A DNA stretch of 64,000 nt from JAKPAM01 sp047605425 (GTDB taxonomy: Bacteria; Pseudomonadota; Gammaproteobacteria; Burkholderiales; Burkholderiaceae_E). This document shows positions 8,516 to 17,462 of the stretch, piece after piece; the first letter of the stretch is position 1, and every line of letters begins with the position of its first letter. The DNA is taken from the NCBI GenBank assembly GCA_047605425.1, contig JASGFT010000001.1, forward strand, positions 26,358 to 90,357, written 5' to 3'. A program made the translations under genes and the position numbers. The notes below the pieces were generated by a model that was not told the DNA's origin, did not search any database, and was given only the letters and a program-made list of their open reading frames with translations.

Positions 8516-9556
8516 ATGAAAAAGGTTCTCATCCTCGGCGTCAACGGCTTCATCGGCCACCACCTGTCGAACCGGATCCTGCAATCGACCGACTGGCAGG
8601 TCTACGGCATGGACATGGCCTCGGACCGCGTCGACCCGCTGCTCGCCGATCCGCGCTTCAACTTCTTCGATGGCGATATCACGATCAATCGCGAGTGGAT
8701 CGAATACCACGTGAAAAAGTGCGACGTCGTGCTGCCGCTGGTGGCGATCGCGACGCCGGCGACCTACGTGCAGCAGCCGCTGAAAGTCTTCGAGCTGGAC
8801 TTCGAGGCCAACCTGCCGATCGTGCGGGCCTGCGTGCGCTACGGCAAGCGGCTGGTCTTCCCGTCGACGTCCGAGGTCTACGGCATGTCGCGCGACGCGC
8901 AGTTCGACCCCGACACCTCCGAGCTCGTGCTCGGCCCGATCAACAAGCCGCGCTGGATCTATTCGTGCGCCAAGCAGTTGATGGACCGCGTGATCTGGGG
9001 CTATGGCATGGAAGGGCTGGACTTCACGCTGTTCCGCCCGTTCAACTGGATCGGCGCCGGCCTCGATTCGATCAACACGCCGAAGGAAGGCAGCTCGCGC
9101 GTGGTCACGCAGTTCTTCGGGCACATCGTCCGCGGCGAGCCGATCCAGCTCGTCGACGGCGGCGCGCAGCGGCGTTCGTTCACCTACATCAGCGACGGCA
9201 TCGACGCGCTGATGCGCATCATCGACAACCCCGGCGGCGTGGCCAGCGGCAAGATCTACAATATCGGCAACCCCGGCAACGATCTGTCGGTGCGCGAGCT
9301 GGCCGAGCGCATGCTGCAGATCGCCGCCGAATACCCCGAATACCGCGACTCGGCCGCGGGCACGCGGCTGGTCGACACCACGTCGGGCGCCTACTACGGC
9401 AACGGCTACCAGGACGTCACGCACCGCGTGCCCAAGATCGACAACACCCGCGCCGAGTTGGGCTGGGAGCCGAAAGTGGCGTTCGACGATGCGCTGCGCC
9501 GGATCTTCGACGCCTACCGTGGCCAGATCAAGGCGGCCCGCGCGCTGATGGACTGA
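8516..9556 (+). CDS. arnA: UDP-glucuronate oxidative decarboxylase (stand-alone ArnA C-domain)
   Basis: Extended short-chain dehydrogenase that oxidises and decarboxylates UDP-glucuronate to UDP-4-ketopentose with NAD. The Rossmann motif is VLILGVNGFIGHHL near residue 4; the serine/threonine of FPSTSEVYG and the Tyr-x3-Lys of IYSCAKQLMDR form the catalytic set; ARNA-specific RRSFTYISDGIDAL follows. Length is 346 residues. With the preceding gene it supplies both functions of enterobacterial ArnA. A gap of about 76 bases separates it from the formyltransferase, the largest in the operon. Its substrate is made by GalU and Ugd, both encoded in this window at 38-40 kb. Confidence 0.92.
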   Translation: MKKVLILGVNGFIGHHLSNRILQSTDWQVYGMDMASDRVDPLLADPRFNFFDGDITINREWIEYHVKKCDVVLPLVAIATPATYVQQPLKVFELDFEANLPIVRACVRYGKRLVFPSTSEVYGMSRDAQFDPDTSELVLGPINKPRWIYSCAKQLMDRVIWGYGMEGLDFTLFRPFNWIGAGLDSINTPKEGSSRVVTQFFGHIVRGEPIQLVDGGAQRRSFTYISDGIDALMRIIDNPGGVASGKIYNIGNPGNDLSVRELAERMLQIAAEYPEYRDSAAGTRLVDTTSGAYYGNGYQDVTHRVPKIDNTRAELGWEPKVAFDDALRRIFDAYRGQIKAARALMD

Positions 9557-9558
9557 AG

Positions 9559-10560
9559 GTGGCCTCGAAGCACGACCGGCGATTGCTCGCGCTGAAGATC
9601 GACGTCGACACGCTGCGCGGCACGCTCGAGGGCGTGCCCCGGCTCGTCGACGCGATGCGTCGCCGCGACGCCGGCGGCACCTTCCTGTTCAGCCTCGGGC
9701 CCGACCATACCGGCTGGGCGCTCAAGCGCGCGCTGCGCCCCGGCTTCCTGTCCAAGGTGTCGCGCACCTCGGTCGTCGAGCACTACGGCGTCAGGACCCT
9801 GCTGTACGGGGTGCTGCTGCCCGGCCCCGACATCGGGCGCCGCGCGGCCGACGTGATGCGCGCGACCGCCGCGGCGGGCTTCGAATGCGGGATCCACGCC
9901 TGGGATCACGTCAAGTGGCACGACGGGGTGCGCGGCGCCGACGCCGCGTGGACGCAGCGCGAGTGGCAGGCGGCGTTCGATCGCTTCGTGCAGGTGTTCG
10001 GCTACCGGCCGCTGACGACCGGCGCGGCCGGCTGGCAGATCAACGAGCACGCGGTCCGGCTGCAGCAGCGCAGCGGCATCCGCTACGCGTCCGACGGCCG
10101 CGGCCCGCATCCGTACCGGCTGCGGATCGACGGCCAGCCGTTCGGCCCGCCGCAGTACCCGACGACGCTGCCGACGCTCGACGAATTGATCGGACTGGAC
10201 GGCCTGCATGACGGCAACGTGCACGAGCGCCTGCTGTCGCTGACAGCGCGCGCGCTCGACGGCAACGGCGGCAACGGCGGCAACGGCGGCAACGACGGCG
10301 GCAACGACGGCGGCAACGGCAGCGGCCACGCCGACGACGCGGAGCCGCCGCCGCAGGTATTCACGCTGCATGCCGAGCTCGAAGGCCAGAAGCTGCTGCC
10401 GGTCTACGAACGCCTGCTCGACGGCTGGCGCGCGCAGGGCTGGACGCTGTGCAGCCTCGGCGACGTCCACGCGCAATGGGGCGAGCGGCCGATGCCGGCG
10501 CAGCCCTTGCGCTGGGGCGAGGTGCCCGGACGCTCGGGCGAGCTGCTGGTGTCGACATGA
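9559..10560 (+). CDS. arnD: 4-deoxy-4-formamido-arabinose-phosphoundecaprenol deformylase
   Basis: Polysaccharide-deacetylase (NodB fold) enzyme that removes the formyl group from undecaprenyl-linked Ara4FN before transfer to lipid A. Recognisable features are ALKIDVDTLRGTLEGVP with the metal-binding Asp, FECGIHAWDHVKWHD with the two metal-binding His, and FTLHAELEGQ at the C-terminus. The start is taken as the GTG at 9559, two bases after the preceding stop, giving 333 residues; no strong Shine-Dalgarno is present, consistent with coupling. A Gly/Asn/Asp-rich insertion (about residues 235-255) encoded by short repeats is absent from E. coli ArnD and probably forms a surface loop. Overlaps the next gene by ATGA. 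Confidence 0.9.
   Translation: MASKHDRRLLALKIDVDTLRGTLEGVPRLVDAMRRRDAGGTFLFSLGPDHTGWALKRALRPGFLSKVSRTSVVEHYGVRTLLYGVLLPGPDIGRRAADVMRATAAAGFECGIHAWDHVKWHDGVRGADAAWTQREWQAAFDRFVQVFGYRPLTTGAAGWQINEHAVRLQQRSGIRYASDGRGPHPYRLRIDGQPFGPPQYPTTLPTLDELIGLDGLHDGNVHERLLSLTARALDGNGGNGGNGGNDGGNDGGNGSGHADDAEPPPQVFTLHAELEGQKLLPVYERLLDGWRAQGWTLCSLGDVHAQWGERPMPAQPLRWGEVPGRSGELLVST
10261..10325 (+). repeat. Short tandem repeat encoding a Gly/Asn loop in ArnD
   Basis: GGCAACGGC is repeated three times at 10261-10287, then a 12-base variant with GAC twice, then a last copy. It encodes Gly-Asn-Gly and Gly-Asn-Asp-Gly units. All units are multiples of three. Confidence 0.8.
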
Positions 10561-11768
10561 GCGGGCCGCGCGTCACCGTCGTCGGCGCCGGCATCATCGG
10601 CACCTGCGTGGCCTACGAGCTGCAGCGCCGCGGCGCCGAGGTCACGCTGATCGAGCGCGACGAACCGGGACGCGGCGCCAGCTACGGCAACTCCGGCGCG
10701 ATCAGCGAAGGCTCGGTGATGCCGCTGGCGACGCCTTCGGTGATCGCCAAGGCGCCGGCGATGCTGCTCGATCCGAACAGCCCGCTGCGCGTGCCGCTCG
10801 GCTACCTGTTCCGCGCGCTGCCGTGGCTGGCGCGGTTCGCCGCGGCGGCGCGGCCGGCCGAGATCGAACGGATCTCGCGCGCGCTGCACGCGCTGCACCG
10901 GCAGGCCGTCGAGCACCATCTGGCGCTGGCCGCCGACATCGGCGCGGCCGAGTTGGTCGTGCGGCGAGGCCACCTGCATCTATACCCGGACGCGCAGGCG
11001 CTGGCCGGCGACCAGGCGTCGTGGGAGCTGCGGCGGCGCTTCGGCATCGCCTTCGAACGGATCGACCGCGCCGGCATCGAAGCGCTCGAACCGGCGATCG
11101 CGCCGCGCTACCAGGTCGGCATGTTCCTGCCCGACCATGCGATGGTCGTCAATCCGCTGCGCTACGTGCAGAAGCTGGCCGCGGCGTTCGAAAGCCGCGG
11201 CGGGCGGCTCGCGCGAGACGAGGTCCGCGCGCTGCGCCCGCATCCGGACGGCGGCTGGCAGATCGACGCCGCCGCGCGGCGCGACGCGGACCACGTCGTG
11301 CTCGCGGCCGGGGTCTGGTCGGCGACGCTGCTGCGCCCGCTCGGCTTGTCCTACGCGCTCGAGAGCCAGCGCGGCTACCACACGATGTTCGTCGGCATGC
11401 CGGCGCCGATCTCGCGCACGGTCGTGCTGACCGACCACAAGATCTTCGCGACGCCGATGGAAGAAGGCCTGCGCGCCGGCGGCATGGTCGACATCGCCGG
11501 CCTGCGCCGGCCGCCCGACATGCTGCGCGCCGCCCGGATCGCGAGTCTCGCGCGCGAGTCGGTGCTGGGCCTGGACGGTGCGCTCGAACGCGTCTGGATG
11601 GGGCACCGGCCGTGCTTTCCGGACACGCTGCCGCGCGTCGGCCAGGCTCCCGGCCTGCCGGGCTTATGGCTGGCGTTCGGCCATGGACACCTGGGACTGA
11701 CGGATTCGGCGAATACCGCGCGGCAGATCGCCGACGAACTGCTCGCGCCGGCGCCGGAACGACGCTAA
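10557..11768 (+). CDS. FAD-dependent D-amino-acid dehydrogenase-like oxidoreductase
   Basis: DAO-superfamily flavoprotein of 403 residues resembling the DadA small subunit. The N-terminal FAD-binding motif is VTVVGAGIIGTCVAYELQRRG, followed by TLIERDEPGRGASYGNSGAIS, typical of DadA-like enzymes; the C-terminus has LPRVGQAPGLPGLWLAFGHGHLGLT, the conserved FAD-closing region. It would oxidise a D-amino acid or another secondary amine. It overlaps arnD by ATGA and so belongs to the arn operon by position, although it is not a known Arn function. The substrate is unknown; whether the link to arn is functional is open. Confidence 0.82.
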   Translation: MSGPRVTVVGAGIIGTCVAYELQRRGAEVTLIERDEPGRGASYGNSGAISEGSVMPLATPSVIAKAPAMLLDPNSPLRVPLGYLFRALPWLARFAAAARPAEIERISRALHALHRQAVEHHLALAADIGAAELVVRRGHLHLYPDAQALAGDQASWELRRRFGIAFERIDRAGIEALEPAIAPRYQVGMFLPDHAMVVNPLRYVQKLAAAFESRGGRLARDEVRALRPHPDGGWQIDAAARRDADHVVLAAGVWSATLLRPLGLSYALESQRGYHTMFVGMPAPISRTVVLTDHKIFATPMEEGLRAGGMVDIAGLRRPPDMLRAARIASLARESVLGLDGALERVWMGHRPCFPDTLPRVGQAPGLPGLWLAFGHGHLGLTDSANTARQIADELLAPAPERR

Positions 11769-11922
11769 GCGTCCGATCGACAACGACCGACGCCCGCCGC
11801 GGGCGGCCCATCAGGCACAATGCCGACGACAGTTGCGGGCGCATCGCCGCACCCCGTTCGCGGCGGCCCCCCAGCCCCCCAGCCCCCAGCCCCATGTCTG
11901 ACCGCCAGCCGGGACCGAGCAT

Positions 11923-12720
11923 ATGAAGCGAGTCGTTTTCAACCAGAAGGGCGGCGTCGGCAAGTCGACGATCGCCGTCAACCTCGCCGCCATCGCGGCC
12001 GCGCGCGGCAAGCGCACGTTGCTGATCGACCTGGACGCGCAGTGCAACGCGACCCAGTACGTGCTCGGCGACGAACCGATCCTGCCTCGGCATTCGGTCG
12101 CCGAGTTCTTCGAGCAGAGCCTCGTCCATCGCTTCTCGAAGCTGAACGTCGACGACTTCGTGCGCGACACGCCGTGGTCCAACCTGGACCTGATGCCCGG
12201 CAGCCCGGCACTGGCCGACCTGCACACCAAGCTCGAATCGCGCTCGAAGTTCAAGACGCTGGGCAAGGCGCTCGACGACCTGTCGCGCTACGACGAGATC
12301 GTCATCGATACGCCGCCGGCGCTGAACTTCTATACGCGCTCGGCGCTGATCGCCGCCGAGGCCTGCCTGATCCCGTTCGACTGCGACGATTTCTCGCGCC
12401 AGGCGCTGTACAACCTGCTCGACGCGGTCGAGGAGATCCGCGACGACCACAACGAGCGGCTGCGGGTCGAAGGCATCGTCGTCAACCAGTTCCAGCCGCG
12501 CGCGAGCCAGCCGTCGCGCATCGTCCAGGTGCTGATCGACGAGGGCCTGCCGGTGCTCGACACCCGGCTGTCGGCGTCGGTCAAGATCCGCGAATCGCAC
12601 GACGTGTCCAAGCCGATGATCGCGTTCGCGCCCGGCCACAAGCTGACCGAGGAGTTCATCGCGCTGTACGACGAACTCGAGCGCAAAGCCGCGCGGCCGA
12701 AGAAATCCGGCAAGGGCTGA
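11923..12720 (+). CDS. ParA-family ATPase
   Basis: Deviant Walker A KGGVGKST at residues 9-16, LLIDLDAQCNATQYVLG (Walker A') and VIDTPPALNF (Walker B) place it in the ParA/MinD/Soj family. It has 265 residues and a Lys-rich end. There is no ParB or centromere-like repeat next to it, so it is an orphan that may position a cellular cargo rather than a replicon. The residues after Walker B (RSALIAAEACLIPFDCDDFSRQALYNLLDAV) fit the CobQ/CbiA-type subset. Upstream lie about 150 bases of intergenic DNA; a LuxR-type gene follows 94 bases downstream on the same strand. Confidence 0.87.
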   Translation: MKRVVFNQKGGVGKSTIAVNLAAIAAARGKRTLLIDLDAQCNATQYVLGDEPILPRHSVAEFFEQSLVHRFSKLNVDDFVRDTPWSNLDLMPGSPALADLHTKLESRSKFKTLGKALDDLSRYDEIVIDTPPALNFYTRSALIAAEACLIPFDCDDFSRQALYNLLDAVEEIRDDHNERLRVEGIVVNQFQPRASQPSRIVQVLIDEGLPVLDTRLSASVKIRESHDVSKPMIAFAPGHKLTEEFIALYDELERKAARPKKSGKG

Positions 12721-12814
12721 AAACCCGAGCGCCCGGGCCGCGGAGCCCGGCAACCGGATGGCATGCTTATTGCCTCGTCGAGGTCCGGCACGACCGCGCA
12801 GCGCGCAAGAAAGC

Positions 12815-13840
12815 ATGTTCAAGCTCGAGGAATTCAGCGATACCCTGCTGGAGCTCAATGTGCTCGCCCGACAAAGCGGCACCCGCGCTTATCAGCATCA
12901 GGCCCTGGCGCGGGTCCAGCGGATCCTGCCGTTCGATTTCGCGTGGTGGGGCATCATGTCGGCGCACGAGGACAGCTTCCGGCTGCATTCCTCGCATCTG
13001 TTCGAATTGCCGAGCGGCTACATCGACGTCTGGGAGCGCACGAAACGCGACGACAACGTCGCCAGGGCCGTCTGCAAGCGTCCGAGCCGGACGCTGTACT
13101 TCGACGATCACGAGCTGCGGTCGGCGCCCGGCCTGGCCGTGCTGACGGGCGCGCACGGCATCCACCAGGCGTTCTGCACGTCGGCGTACCTGCCGTCCGA
13201 ATCGGCGTTCATCTTCCTTTCGCTGTATCGCGCGCGGCCCAGCCCCCGCTTCACGTCGGACGAGCTGCTGCTCAACCAGTACCTGATGCCGCACCTGTGC
13301 TCGTCCTGGTCGGCCAACCGCGAACACCAGATCGATCGGCTGCGGATCGAGGCGAGTTCTTCGCTCGATGCGGCCGTCGCGCTGGTCGACCGCGGCCACG
13401 AACTGCTGAACGTCGAACCCGATTTCCTGCCGCTGCTGCGGCTCGAGTGGCCGGACGATGACGGGGTGACGCTGCCCGCGCCGGTCATCGCCTGGCTGCG
13501 GGCGGGAGAGGCGTCGCTGAAGCTGCGGCGCATCGTCCTGCATCGCCACGCGTTCGACGAGTTCCTGCTGATCGAAGCGCGCCGGCGCACCCGCGCCGAC
13601 AGCCTGTCGCCGCGCGAGGCGGCGATCGCCGAGGCGTCCGGCGCCGGACTCAGCTACAAGGAGATCGCGCGACGCTTCGATTGCGCGCCGGCGACGATCC
13701 GCCATCACCTGCGCGTCATCTACGAGAAGCTGGACGTCGGCGACAAGGCGACGATGATCGGCGCGCTCAACCGGCAAACGAGCCCGCTGCGTCGCGAAGA
13801 CCTCGGAAACCGCCAGCATCGCCTGCGCCACGGCGCCTGA
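12815..13840 (+). CDS. LuxR-type transcriptional regulator
   Basis: The C-terminal helix-turn-helix is a typical GerE/LuxR domain: LSPREAAIAEASGAGLSYKEIARRF, then CAPATIRHHLRVIYEKLDVGD, near residues 270-320. The N-terminal 250 residues (FSDTLLELNVLARQSGT, IQRILPFDFAWWG) have no receiver aspartate pattern and look like a GAF- or autoinducer-type sensing region found in stand-alone LuxR solos. The start at 12815 (MFKLEEF) is preferred over an upstream ATG because a purine-rich AAGAAAG precedes it and the extra residues are Arg/Pro-rich. It lies 319 bases upstream of the importer-urease block in the same direction, so it may control that block; this is inferred from position only. Confidence 0.83.
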   Translation: MFKLEEFSDTLLELNVLARQSGTRAYQHQALARVQRILPFDFAWWGIMSAHEDSFRLHSSHLFELPSGYIDVWERTKRDDNVARAVCKRPSRTLYFDDHELRSAPGLAVLTGAHGIHQAFCTSAYLPSESAFIFLSLYRARPSPRFTSDELLLNQYLMPHLCSSWSANREHQIDRLRIEASSSLDAAVALVDRGHELLNVEPDFLPLLRLEWPDDDGVTLPAPVIAWLRAGEASLKLRRIVLHRHAFDEFLLIEARRRTRADSLSPREAAIAEASGAGLSYKEIARRFDCAPATIRHHLRVIYEKLDVGDKATMIGALNRQTSPLRREDLGNRQHRLRHGA

Positions 13841-14159
13841 ACCCGCGCCCGCCGGCCGCCGTCCCCGTCCCCGTCCCCCGTCCGCCGCCGGCAAAGTCCG
13901 TCCCTCTCGAAACATCCGATCGCCCCGGCACGGACGCCGCCGTCCGGGTGCGCCGTCGCGCGTCATCGCGCACCGCCATGGATCGTCACGCCACCGGCCG
14001 TCGCAGGCCGCGTCGATCAGCGCACCGCGACGGATCGCCGGCTCGTCCCCGCGACCCGCCCTCATCGTTCATCTGCACGATACGAGCGGCGCGGCGTATT
14101 CCCTAGACTCGATCCGGTCGTCCCCTCCTAACCCGACGCATCCATCGACGAGGCTTCCG
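13841..14159. other. Intergenic leader of the importer-urease block
   Basis: About 320 bases without a credible gene. A GTCCCC hexamer repeat occupies 13861-13879. A -10-like TAGACT lies at 14104-14109, but no good -35 is seen at the right distance. GAGG at 14150-14153 is the ribosome-binding site of the first importer gene. Any nitrogen-control site should be here, but I could not recognise one. Confidence 0.45.
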
Positions 14160-15437
14160 ATGATCGATTCCCAAGACCCGCGGCCACGACGCGCCGTGAT
14201 CCGCGCCCGGCGCCTGGCCATCGCATGCGCGCTCGCATCGTCGGGCATCGGCGCGGCGCAGGCCGCCGACATCGTGGTCTGCACGGTCGACGATCTGTCG
14301 GGCGACTTCTCGATCATGGCGACGCCGAAGACTTATGGATACCAGCTCGCCGTCAAGGAGATCAACGACGCCGGCGGCGTCCTCGGCCGCAAGATCAAGC
14401 TGAGGACTTATGACGGCCAGTCCGAGGTCAAGCGCTACCAGGAACTGGCGCAGAAATGCGTGTTCGACGACAAGGCCGACGTCGTGATGGCCGGCTACAC
14501 CGGCGCCGAGCGCGAGGCCGCGCGGCGCGAGGTCGTGCGCAACAAGGTCATCTACTGGCACAACAACCAGGGCGAAGGCGGCATCGCCGACCACTATTCG
14601 TTCTTCTCGGGCCCGACGCCCGAGCAGCAGGTGCTGCCGGCGCTGCAGTACATGATCAAGGCCTACGGCCCGAGGATGATCTTCATCGGCGCCGACTACA
14701 ACTTCTGCCGCGCGATCGGGCAATGGACGCGGGTGGCCGCCGGCCTGTACGGCGGCCAGCTCGAGATGGACGAGTATTTCCCGTTCGGCGTCTCGCAATG
14801 GTCGTCGACGATCCAGAAGATCCAGAAGATCAAGCCCGACTTCCAGGTCCACTGCCTGGTCGGCGGCGAGCAGGTGCAGTTCTACCCGCAAGCGCAGGCG
14901 GCCGGACTGAAGACGCCGATGTGGTCGAACGTGACGATCGCCGACGGGTACGAGCACAAGCGCTTCGCGCCGCCGTCGCTCGAAGGCATGGTCGTTCCGC
15001 CCGCCTACGTCGAGGACGTGCCGGGACCGAACAGCCGGGCGTTCGTCGAGAAGATCCGCAAGCTGTTCCCGAAGGTCGACTACGTCAACGAGCACGCCGC
15101 GTTCGGCTACGTCGCCGTCAAGGCGATGGCCGAGGCCTGGAAGAAGGCCGGCACCACCGAGACCGAGGCCGTCATCAAGGCGCTGGAGTCCGGCATCGAA
15201 GTGCCCGACGCGCCGGGCGGCAAGTGGATCCTGCGCGGCGACCAGCACCACGCGGCGATGCCCGCCTACCTGTTCGGCGTCCAGAAGGACCATTCGCTGA
15301 AACTGCTGACCGAGCTGCCGCTGACCGAGCCGGTGTTCCTGAAGGATCTCGGCGTGGACATGCGCAAGTCGGCGCCGAATCGCCAGTACCTGCCGAGCGA
15401 CAACCCGGCCTGGCGGTCGATGCTCGGCGCTAAGTGA
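14160..15437 (+). CDS. urtA: Urea/amide-type ABC importer, periplasmic receptor
   Basis: Type I periplasmic binding protein (Peripla_BP_5, UrtA/AmiC group), 425 residues. The signal peptide runs to about residue 37 (LAIACALASSGIGAAQA), and the mature protein starts ADIVVCTVDDLSGDFSI. Conserved family features include LAVKEINDAGGVLGRKI and FSGPTPEQQVLPALQYM. GAGG lies six bases before the ATG. It is followed at once by two permeases, two ATPases and urease genes, so urea or a related amide is the likely ligand. The sequence differs noticeably from cyanobacterial and Corynebacterium UrtA as I recall them (for example in the C-terminal half), so a substituted urea or short amide is also possible. 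The gene symbol rests on context. Confidence 0.78.
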   Translation: MIDSQDPRPRRAVIRARRLAIACALASSGIGAAQAADIVVCTVDDLSGDFSIMATPKTYGYQLAVKEINDAGGVLGRKIKLRTYDGQSEVKRYQELAQKCVFDDKADVVMAGYTGAEREAARREVVRNKVIYWHNNQGEGGIADHYSFFSGPTPEQQVLPALQYMIKAYGPRMIFIGADYNFCRAIGQWTRVAAGLYGGQLEMDEYFPFGVSQWSSTIQKIQKIKPDFQVHCLVGGEQVQFYPQAQAAGLKTPMWSNVTIADGYEHKRFAPPSLEGMVVPPAYVEDVPGPNSRAFVEKIRKLFPKVDYVNEHAAFGYVAVKAMAEAWKKAGTTETEAVIKALESGIEVPDAPGGKWILRGDQHHAAMPAYLFGVQKDHSLKLLTELPLTEPVFLKDLGVDMRKSAPNRQYLPSDNPAWRSMLGAK

Positions 15438-15450
15438 CGGCGCGCCGACG

Positions 15451-16332
15451 ATGATCGCCTTCCTCTATCAGTACTTCGACAACATCGGCTTCCTGATCCT
15501 CGCCGCGGTCGGACTGATCGTCATCTACGGGATGATGGGCGTGATCAACATGGCGCACGGCGAACTGATGATGATCGGCGCCTACCTCACGTCGTTCACT
15601 TATCACGCCGGCGCGCCGTCGGCAGTCGCGATCGCCTTCGGCGGCCTCGGCGCGATGGGGGTCGGCGTGCTGCTCGAGCGCTTCGTCATCCGCCGCTTCT
15701 ACAACCAGTTGCTGTCCTCGCTGGTCGTCACCTGGGGGCTCAGCATCGTCATCAGCCAGGGCTTCCTGCTGCTGTTCGGTCCCAGCGCGATGAACCTGCC
15801 GACGCCGTTCGGCAACCTGCCGATCGGCGAGCAGACCTTCGGCATCTACCGGATCGTGATGTTCGCGGTCGCGGTCGCGCTGGTCGCCGCGGTCTGGTAC
15901 GTGCTGCGTTTCACCTCGTTCGGCGTGCTGGCGCGCGCCACGATGGAGAACCCCGGCATGACCGAGGCCCTCGGCGTCTCGACGCAGACGATCTACGCGG
16001 CCACCTTCGGCGGCGGCGCGCTGCTGGCCGGCATCGCCGGCGGCATGTTCGCGCTGACCGCGACGATCTCGCCGTTCTTCGGCAGCAACTACACACCGCT
16101 GGCGTTCATCACGATCGTCGTCGGCGGCGCCGCCAACCCGATCTCGGGCCTCGTCTCCAGCGTGCTGGCGCTGGCCGGCGTGCAGACGGTCGCCAATGCG
16201 TTGTTCTCGGTCTACACCGGCTACATCGCCATGTTCGCCGCCGCGGTCATCGTGCTGATCGCGCTGCCCAGGGGGATCTCCGACTACCTGGAACGACGCC
16301 GCCTGCAGGCGCTGCGCGATCGACGCTCATGA
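15451..16332 (+). CDS. urtB: Urea/amide-type ABC importer permease, LivH-like
   Basis: Inner-membrane permease of 293 residues in the LivH/UrtB family. About eight hydrophobic segments are seen, beginning GFLILAAVGLIVIYGMMG, with the family motif GVINMAHGELMMIGAYL near residues 30-46 and LARATMENPGMTEALGV in the cytoplasmic loop that docks the ATPase. It starts 13 bases after the receptor gene and overlaps the next permease by ATGA. It is shorter than cyanobacterial UrtB, which has an extra N-terminal domain, and matches the plain LivH length. Confidence 0.85.
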   Translation: MIAFLYQYFDNIGFLILAAVGLIVIYGMMGVINMAHGELMMIGAYLTSFTYHAGAPSAVAIAFGGLGAMGVGVLLERFVIRRFYNQLLSSLVVTWGLSIVISQGFLLLFGPSAMNLPTPFGNLPIGEQTFGIYRIVMFAVAVALVAAVWYVLRFTSFGVLARATMENPGMTEALGVSTQTIYAATFGGGALLAGIAGGMFALTATISPFFGSNYTPLAFITIVVGGAANPISGLVSSVLALAGVQTVANALFSVYTGYIAMFAAAVIVLIALPRGISDYLERRRLQALRDRRS

Positions 16333-17462
16333 CCGCCCGTTGCCATTGCACGCGCATCGGCCGGCTGATCGGCGGCCTGAACGGCCCGCAGACCCTGGGC
16401 CGCGGCCCGCTGTTCTGGTCCGGTTTCGTCGCCTGCGTCGTCATGTTCGCGCTGTCGCCCTTGGTGCTCGGCCGCTTCCAGGTCATCAACCTGAGCAACT
16501 TCATGGTCTTCAGCCTGCTGGCGCTGAGCCTGTGCCTGATCTGGGGTTATGCCGGCATCCTGAGCCTAGGCCAGGCCTGCTTCATGGGGATCGGCGGCTA
16601 CGCGTTCGGCATCGCCGCGATCAACCTGATCGGCGCGCACGGCAACACCGGCGTCGCCGTGCTGGTCGGGATCGCCGTGCCGATGGCCTTCGCCGCGCTG
16701 CTCGGCGCCGCGATGTTCTATGCGCGGCTCGAAGGGGTCTACGTCGCCATCCTGACGCTGGTGATCTCGCGCCTGCTGGAGACCTTCCTGCTGCAGACCG
16801 CCGACACCTCCTACCGGATCGGCGATGCGGCGCTCGGCGGCTCGAACGGCCTGCGCTCGCTGGCCGCCGGCGACGGCTCGCTGCCGAACCTGATCATCGG
16901 CGCCGGATCGTGGGCGATCGAGCTCGACGGTCGCGGTTACGGCTTCTTCTATCTGACGCTGGCCGTGCTGGTCGTCGTCTATCTGGGCCTGCGCTGGCTG
17001 GTCAATTCGAGCGCCGGCTATCTGCTGCTGGCGGTCCGCGAGGATCCGCAGCGCACGGAAACCTTCGGCTACGACGTCCGACCCGTGCAACTGGCGGTGT
17101 TCTGCCTGTCGGCGGGCATCGCCGGCCTGGCCGGCGTGCTGTACACGGCCTGGGGCACCTACATCCATCCGAGCGCGTTCGGCATCGCGACCAACATCCT
17201 GCCGGTCATCTGGGTCGGCGTCGCCGGACGCAAGGACCTGACCGCCGCGCTGGTCGGCGCGCTGATCCTGCAATGGCTGTCGCTGCAACTGGCCGCGCAG
17301 GGCGACTACGCGCCGGTCGTCATGGGCGCGATCCTGGTCGTCGCGATGATGATCGCCCCCGAAGGACTGCTGACGCAGACGCTGGCCCGGCTCGGCGCCC
17401 GTCGCCGCGCGCGAGGTCCGGATCCGGCGCCGGCAGCCCTGGGCGAGGCGGAACGAGCATGA
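16329..17462 (+). CDS. urtC: Urea/amide-type ABC importer permease, LivM-like
   Basis: Second permease, 377 residues, LivM/UrtC family. The characteristic motif is GYAGILSLGQACFMGIGGYAFG near residues 74-95; the later loop LLLAVREDPQRTETFGYDV is the ATPase-coupling EAA-like region. About ten membrane segments are predicted by eye. It has a Pro/Arg-rich cytoplasmic tail. Four-base overlaps join it to both neighbours, so the importer is translated as one unit. Confidence 0.86.
   Translation: MTARCHCTRIGRLIGGLNGPQTLGRGPLFWSGFVACVVMFALSPLVLGRFQVINLSNFMVFSLLALSLCLIWGYAGILSLGQACFMGIGGYAFGIAAINLIGAHGNTGVAVLVGIAVPMAFAALLGAAMFYARLEGVYVAILTLVISRLLETFLLQTADTSYRIGDAALGGSNGLRSLAAGDGSLPNLIIGAGSWAIELDGRGYGFFYLTLAVLVVVYLGLRWLVNSSAGYLLLAVREDPQRTETFGYDVRPVQLAVFCLSAGIAGLAGVLYTAWGTYIHPSAFGIATNILPVIWVGVAGRKDLTAALVGALILQWLSLQLAAQGDYAPVVMGAILVVAMMIAPEGLLTQTLARLGARRRARGPDPAPAALGEAERA

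Noticed and set aside
11923..12720. Chromosome or plasmid partition locus
   Set aside because: Only ParA is present; there is no ParB, no parS-like repeat and no replication gene nearby.
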